Shown: positions 60,898 through 64,000 of the stretch, in pieces
Layout: each line of letters starts with the position of its first letter
Numbering within the stretch: position 1 is the first letter of the stretch
NCBI RefSeq assembly: GCF_009712425.2
Contig: NZ_VCJR02000002.1
Span: 1 to 64,000, forward strand
Source: Aquisalinus luteolus
Lineage (GTDB): Bacteria; Pseudomonadota; Alphaproteobacteria; Caulobacterales; Parvularculaceae
Direction: 5' to 3'
DNA length: 64,000 nucleotides
Notes under the pieces: model-generated
What the model was told of the DNA's origin: nothing
Database searches by the model: none
Seen by the model: only the letters and a program-made list of their open reading frames with translations
Translations under genes and position numbers: made by a program

Positions 60898-62048
60898 CAT
60901 TTCTTGTTGAAGACATAGATGCGCGGCCGCTCCGGCGGCTGCAGCCGGTTGCGGCACCATTCGTCCACTGACCATGCAATGTCCTGGTTCGGCTGGATGC
61001 CGTCATTCAGCTGAATATGCGCGATCAGGCGATCGAGCGAGCCTGCCCGGTGGGTCACCCGCACGGTGCATTCGCGGATATCCGGATGCTCGCCGATGAT
61101 CGCACCGATACTGGACGGAAAGACATTGATCGCCCCGATCTGCACCGCGCCGTCGCGCCGGCCTGCCAGCTTGAAGGTGCGCTCGCCCTGCCATTCCATA
61201 TGATCCATGCAGACGACTTCGCGCTCGGAGCCGTCAGGCCTGATCCGGACCAGTTTCTCCTCCGCCCCGATCCAGTGGTCGAACAGGACGAAGGGTTCGG
61301 CCGGCGTATCACGCCAACCGATAATGCCGGACTCGGTCGAGCCGTAGAGCTCGCGCATCGCGCCCAGCCCGTGCTCACGCAGGCCTGTCGCCAGATCGAG
61401 CAGCAGGGGCTCGCCAAAGGCAAGCCCCATGACATTGTTGGGGAAGCCGGAAATCGTCTCGTGCAGATAGCGCCATAGCGTCGGTGTCGCGATGATCAGA
61501 TCGCCGAATGCGACCGCCTCGCTCAACTCGTCCGGCGCCATGGAGCGGGCATCCGTCACTTCCAGGTGCTGCAGGTTCGGCGCCAGCATCGTCGTGATGA
61601 ACCCGAACAGGCTGTGCGGCGAGACGAGGCTGAGCACACGGCGGCGGCCATGCATCAGGCTGGCAACGACACGGGCGTCCTGGAACACCTCATCGGCATT
61701 GTGGCGCACATCGGCCGAGCCTGCCTGCGTAGCCGGATGAAAACGCATGACCCTGAGGGATTGCTCTATCTCCGGCAGGAACCGTCCTGCCCAGTCACCA
61801 AAGGAATCCGTCGGCTGCGGATCGAGGTCCACCCCGGTCTTGTCGAAGAACTGGCACAGCCGCGCCGCGCAGGCCTCTATCCTCTCCTGGCTCAGCCCCA
61901 GCCCGCCTGGGCCGATAACGGTTTTCGCGTTCCATTCCGACTGTGTCAGGAAGTCCGTATAGGTATTGAACCGGCGCGACAGCTCATCCCCGGTCAGGGC
62001 GCCGGACAATCGTGCGATCTGGCTGGCTGACAGGGAGAAGCTTCGCAT
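60897..62048 (-). CDS. Adenylate-forming (ANL superfamily) acyl-/aryl-CoA ligase-like enzyme
   Basis: A 383-residue ANL enzyme, shorter than typical (about 500). It has the A5 motif YGSTESGIIGWRD and the A8-region GRRDGAVQIGAINVFP, the hinge of the family. The usual N-terminal phosphate-binding loop is not clearly present. It would activate a carboxylic acid as an acyl-adenylate. Its ATG overlaps the pabC stop by one base, so it is part of the pab operon and may activate 4-aminobenzoate, 4-hydroxybenzoate or a related aromatic acid; this is inferred from context only. It is the last gene of the operon in the window. Confidence 0.78.
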   Translation of the reverse strand: MRSFSLSASQIARLSGALTGDELSRRFNTYTDFLTQSEWNAKTVIGPGGLGLSQERIEACAARLCQFFDKTGVDLDPQPTDSFGDWAGRFLPEIEQSLRVMRFHPATQAGSADVRHNADEVFQDARVVASLMHGRRRVLSLVSPHSLFGFITTMLAPNLQHLEVTDARSMAPDELSEAVAFGDLIIATPTLWRYLHETISGFPNNVMGLAFGEPLLLDLATGLREHGLGAMRELYGSTESGIIGWRDTPAEPFVLFDHWIGAEEKLVRIRPDGSEREVVCMDHMEWQGERTFKLAGRRDGAVQIGAINVFPSSIGAIIGEHPDIRECTVRVTHRAGSLDRLIAHIQLNDGIQPNQDIAWSVDEWCRNRLQPPERPRIYVFNKK

Positions 62049-62902
62049 CAGCCCACCTTGCGCTGTTTCAGGTCGGCGGCCACGGCGGCAGCATAGAGGG
62101 ATTTGAGGCGTGTGATCATCGCCACCTTTCCCGACGGCTCCTCCCCCAGGATATGGGCAGGCGAAATGCCCATCAGCGAATTGGTAATAAAGATCGGCCG
62201 GTCCTGATAGTCACTGTCCTGAACATAGCCGGCTTCGACCTCCACGCCATCTGCGCGGGCAAGGTCGATGATCTTGCGCCGGACTATACCGGGCAACACG
62301 CCGCAATCCGTGTTTGGCGTCAGCAGCTGGTTGTCTCCTGCGACGATGAAGATATTGCCAACACTGGTGCAGGTGACGAGCCCCTGATTGTTCAGCATGA
62401 TCGCCTCGCCTGCGCCGGTCTGCTCTGCCTCCTGCCGGGCGAGGATATTGTCTATATAGGACAGCGTCTTCATCCGCGCGGCGGGCGAGCCCTCATTGCG
62501 CCGGATCGAGGAATGAATGCACGATATTGATGTCCGCCGCACCGGCGGGGCCGGTGACAGGGCGATCGTCATGACCGGCTGGGCATCCCCGCTTTTCGGC
62601 GGCAATATGCCCCGCGGCCCGACACCACGCGACAGGGTGATCCGCGCCGCCATATCGCCGTCACCCACGCCCGCCAGCTTTCTGATCGCCTTGTGGATCG
62701 CTGTCTCGTCATAGCGAACCGGCACCTCCATGATCCTGGCGCTCGCATGCAGGCGCGAGAGATGTTCCGACAGGAATACCGGCTCACCTTCGCGCACCAG
62801 CAACGTCTCGAACAGGCCGTCGCCTAGCGCAAACCCGCGATCGGCCAGCGCAATGACGTTGTCGGCTTTTTCCCGGTAAGTCCCGTTGATCCAGAAAGTC
62901 AT
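62048..62902 (-). CDS. pabC: Aminodeoxychorismate lyase / class IV aminotransferase
   Basis: A 284-residue PLP-fold-IV enzyme. K145 in RMKTLSYIDNILARQEA is the PLP lysine; GDGLFETLLV near the start and TCTSVGNIF near 180 match the family. PabC removes pyruvate from aminodeoxychorismate to form 4-aminobenzoate for folate. Branched-chain aminotransferase is possible, but the pabA/pabB neighbours favour the lyase. ATG overlaps the pabA stop (ATGA). Confidence 0.85.
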   Translation of the reverse strand: MTFWINGTYREKADNVIALADRGFALGDGLFETLLVREGEPVFLSEHLSRLHASARIMEVPVRYDETAIHKAIRKLAGVGDGDMAARITLSRGVGPRGILPPKSGDAQPVMTIALSPAPPVRRTSISCIHSSIRRNEGSPAARMKTLSYIDNILARQEAEQTGAGEAIMLNNQGLVTCTSVGNIFIVAGDNQLLTPNTDCGVLPGIVRRKIIDLARADGVEVEAGYVQDSDYQDRPIFITNSLMGISPAHILGEEPSGKVAMITRLKSLYAAAVAADLKQRKVG

Positions 62903-63498
62903 GATCCCCCGTCTATGGCAGTTTGACCTGAAGAGGCCGCGGCCATGGCCACGAAAGCCTCGATCATAGCCCTGCCCTCCGGCGTCAGCAATGATTCAGG
63001 GTGAAACTGCACGCCGTGATGGGGCCGGTCCCTATGACGCATCGCCATGATGTCCCCGTCCCCGGCGCGCGCCTGTATGATCAGGTCTGTCGCATCGATG
63101 ATGTCGACACTCAGCGAGTGATAGCGGCCAACCGTCAGCGGCGATGGCAGCCCGGCGAAGACGCCGGTGCCGTCATGCTCGATCACATTGGTGCGGCCAT
63201 GCATCGGCTCGCGCGAGGGCACGGTGGCACCGCCATAGACTTCCGCCAGCGCCTGATGACCGAGGCAGACGCCGAGGATCGGGATAGCGGGCGCAGCGGC
63301 GATCAGTGCCTTGCAGATTCCGGCATCGTCAGGCCTGCCCGGCCCGGGCGACAGGATAATGCCTGATGGCGACAGGACGAGGCAGTCTGCAACGCTGCGC
63401 TCGTCATTGCGCCAGACGACCGTCTCCTCCCCCGTCTCGCGGACATAGCGGGCGAGATTATGGACGAAGCTGTCGTAGTTATCGATGACGAGGATCAC
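62899..63498 (-). CDS. pabA: Aminodeoxychorismate/anthranilate synthase glutamine amidotransferase
   Basis: A 199-residue class I amidotransferase. The catalytic triad is C78 in LGVCLGHQALAE and H166/E168 in GVQFHPES. It supplies ammonia to PabB. The start is GTG at 63498, overlapping the pabB stop (GTGA); the longer open frame upstream to 63921 is the shadow of pabB. It could equally serve anthranilate synthase (TrpG), but the coupled pabC supports the PABA role. Confidence 0.88.
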   Translation of the reverse strand: MILVIDNYDSFVHNLARYVRETGEETVVWRNDERSVADCLVLSPSGIILSPGPGRPDDAGICKALIAAAPAIPILGVCLGHQALAEVYGGATVPSREPMHGRTNVIEHDGTGVFAGLPSPLTVGRYHSLSVDIIDATDLIIQARAGDGDIMAMRHRDRPHHGVQFHPESLLTPEGRAMIEAFVAMAAASSGQTAIDGGS

Positions 63499-64000
63499 GG
63501 GCCCTCCCCCGCAAACCGCCGCTCGATCAGCCGCCGAAACGGGCCCGCCTTGTCGACCGTCTCCTGATATTCCGCCTGCGGATCGGACAGGACGGTAATA
63601 CCCCCGCCCGCCCCATAGGTCAGGCGCGCACCCTTGGCGGAAGGTTCCAGAACAGCGGTTCGAATCGGTACGGACACCATCGCCCCGCCGCGATCGTCGA
63701 ACCAGCCAATGGCGCCGCAATAAACGCCCCTTCCTGTTTTTTGGGAGCCGTTCTGTTCCAGATCGGCGATGACCTGCATCGCGCGGATTTTCGGCGCGCC
63801 GGTGATCGACCCGCAGGGATAGCTGGCGCGCAACACATCGATCGCGCCCACCCCCTCGCGAAGCACACCGCTGACGCGTGAGACCAGATGATGCACCCCC
63901 GCAAAGCTCTGCAATTCGCAAACAGCTTCCTCCCGGATAGAATGATCCCGGCAGACACGCGACAGGTCGTTCCGAACAAGATCCGTGATCATCACATTTT
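63495..64000 (-). CDS. pabB: Aminodeoxychorismate synthase component I (partial)
   Basis: The C-terminal part (at least 168 residues) of a chorismate-binding enzyme; the gene continues beyond the right edge. Visible motifs are ITDLVRNDLSRV, RASYPCGSITGAPKIRAM and GAGGGITVLSDPQAEYQE, typical of PabB/TrpE. PabB makes aminodeoxychorismate from chorismate and ammonia. Its stop overlaps the pabA GTG, so the three pab genes are strictly coupled. The N-terminus cannot be described from this window. Confidence 0.86.
   Translation of the reverse strand, partial: NVMITDLVRNDLSRVCRDHSIREEAVCELQSFAGVHHLVSRVSGVLREGVGAIDVLRASYPCGSITGAPKIRAMQVIADLEQNGSQKTGRGVYCGAIGWFDDRGGAMVSVPIRTAVLEPSAKGARLTYGAGGGITVLSDPQAEYQETVDKAGPFRRLIERRFAGEGP

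Noticed and set aside
1-64000. CRISPR arrays, transposases, phage genes and complete tRNA or rRNA genes
   Set aside because: No regularly spaced direct repeats, DDE transposase frames or foldable tRNA were found on reading; only the tRNA-end-like fragment at 6141-6169 remained.

Overview
The window looks like a chromosomal segment of an alphaproteobacterium of the Caulobacterales/Hyphomonadales/Parvularculales type. The evidence is G+C-rich coding sequence, a complete Flp/Tad (cpa) pilus locus, a very long TonB-dependent receptor with a Caulobacter-style N-terminus, an HWE histidine kinase, and many Tat- and lipoprotein-exported sugar enzymes. I cannot name a genus. No rRNA, intact tRNA, CRISPR array or transposase was recognised.

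Left end (1 to about 6,170): an A+T-rich, clearly foreign island. It carries a Hachiman anti-phage system (hamA nuclease, hamB helicase). A third, translationally coupled gene follows, encoding a small DUF3223/DCL-type protein that I do not know as a Hachiman component. A convergent mobilization module (relaxase and MobC) lies next to it. A tRNA 3'-end-like sequence at 6141-6169 may mark the right attachment site; the other end and any integrase lie outside the window.

Middle (6,259 to 24,232): small metabolic genes (cyclophilin-like protein, aldo/keto reductase, cupin, PP-loop protein), then a large glycoside/sugar oxidation region. It holds three GMC-type FAD dehydrogenases, each with a C-X5-C-X3-C Fe-S motif and each paired with a Tat-exported gluconate-dehydrogenase-subunit-3-like lipoprotein. 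Two xylose-isomerase-like TIM barrels (one an exported lipoprotein), a Gfo/Idh/MocA oxidoreductase, an MFS permease, a ThuA-like lipoprotein and a beta-propeller lipoprotein accompany them. Together they resemble the 3-keto-glycoside route: oxidation in the periplasm, cleavage or elimination of the keto-glycoside, then uptake and reduction. The substrate is unknown.

Next (24,291 to 42,830): a TonB-receptor locus with three tryptophan-halogenase-family genes, the middle one lacking the catalytic residues. A divergent JmjC/cupin_8 gene lies on the other side of a promoter region with two tandem LacI-like operator sequences. Then come an S9 peptidase, a patatin-like lipase, a PAS-PAS-HWE kinase-receiver hybrid and a GH9 glycoside hydrolase.

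Right part (43,074 to 64,000): a membrane PG-binding/Sel1 protein with a coupled lipoprotein, small enzymes, an M17 aminopeptidase and tadD. An 800-bp gene-free stretch full of inverted repeats follows, then the tad/cpa pilus operon (flp-cpaA-cpaB-cpaC-cpaD-cpaE-cpaF-tadB-tadC, minus strand) with a Crp-like regulator and a stand-alone pilus N-domain protein. The window ends in a tightly coupled pabB-pabA-pabC operon that continues into an adenylate-forming enzyme; pabB runs off the right edge.
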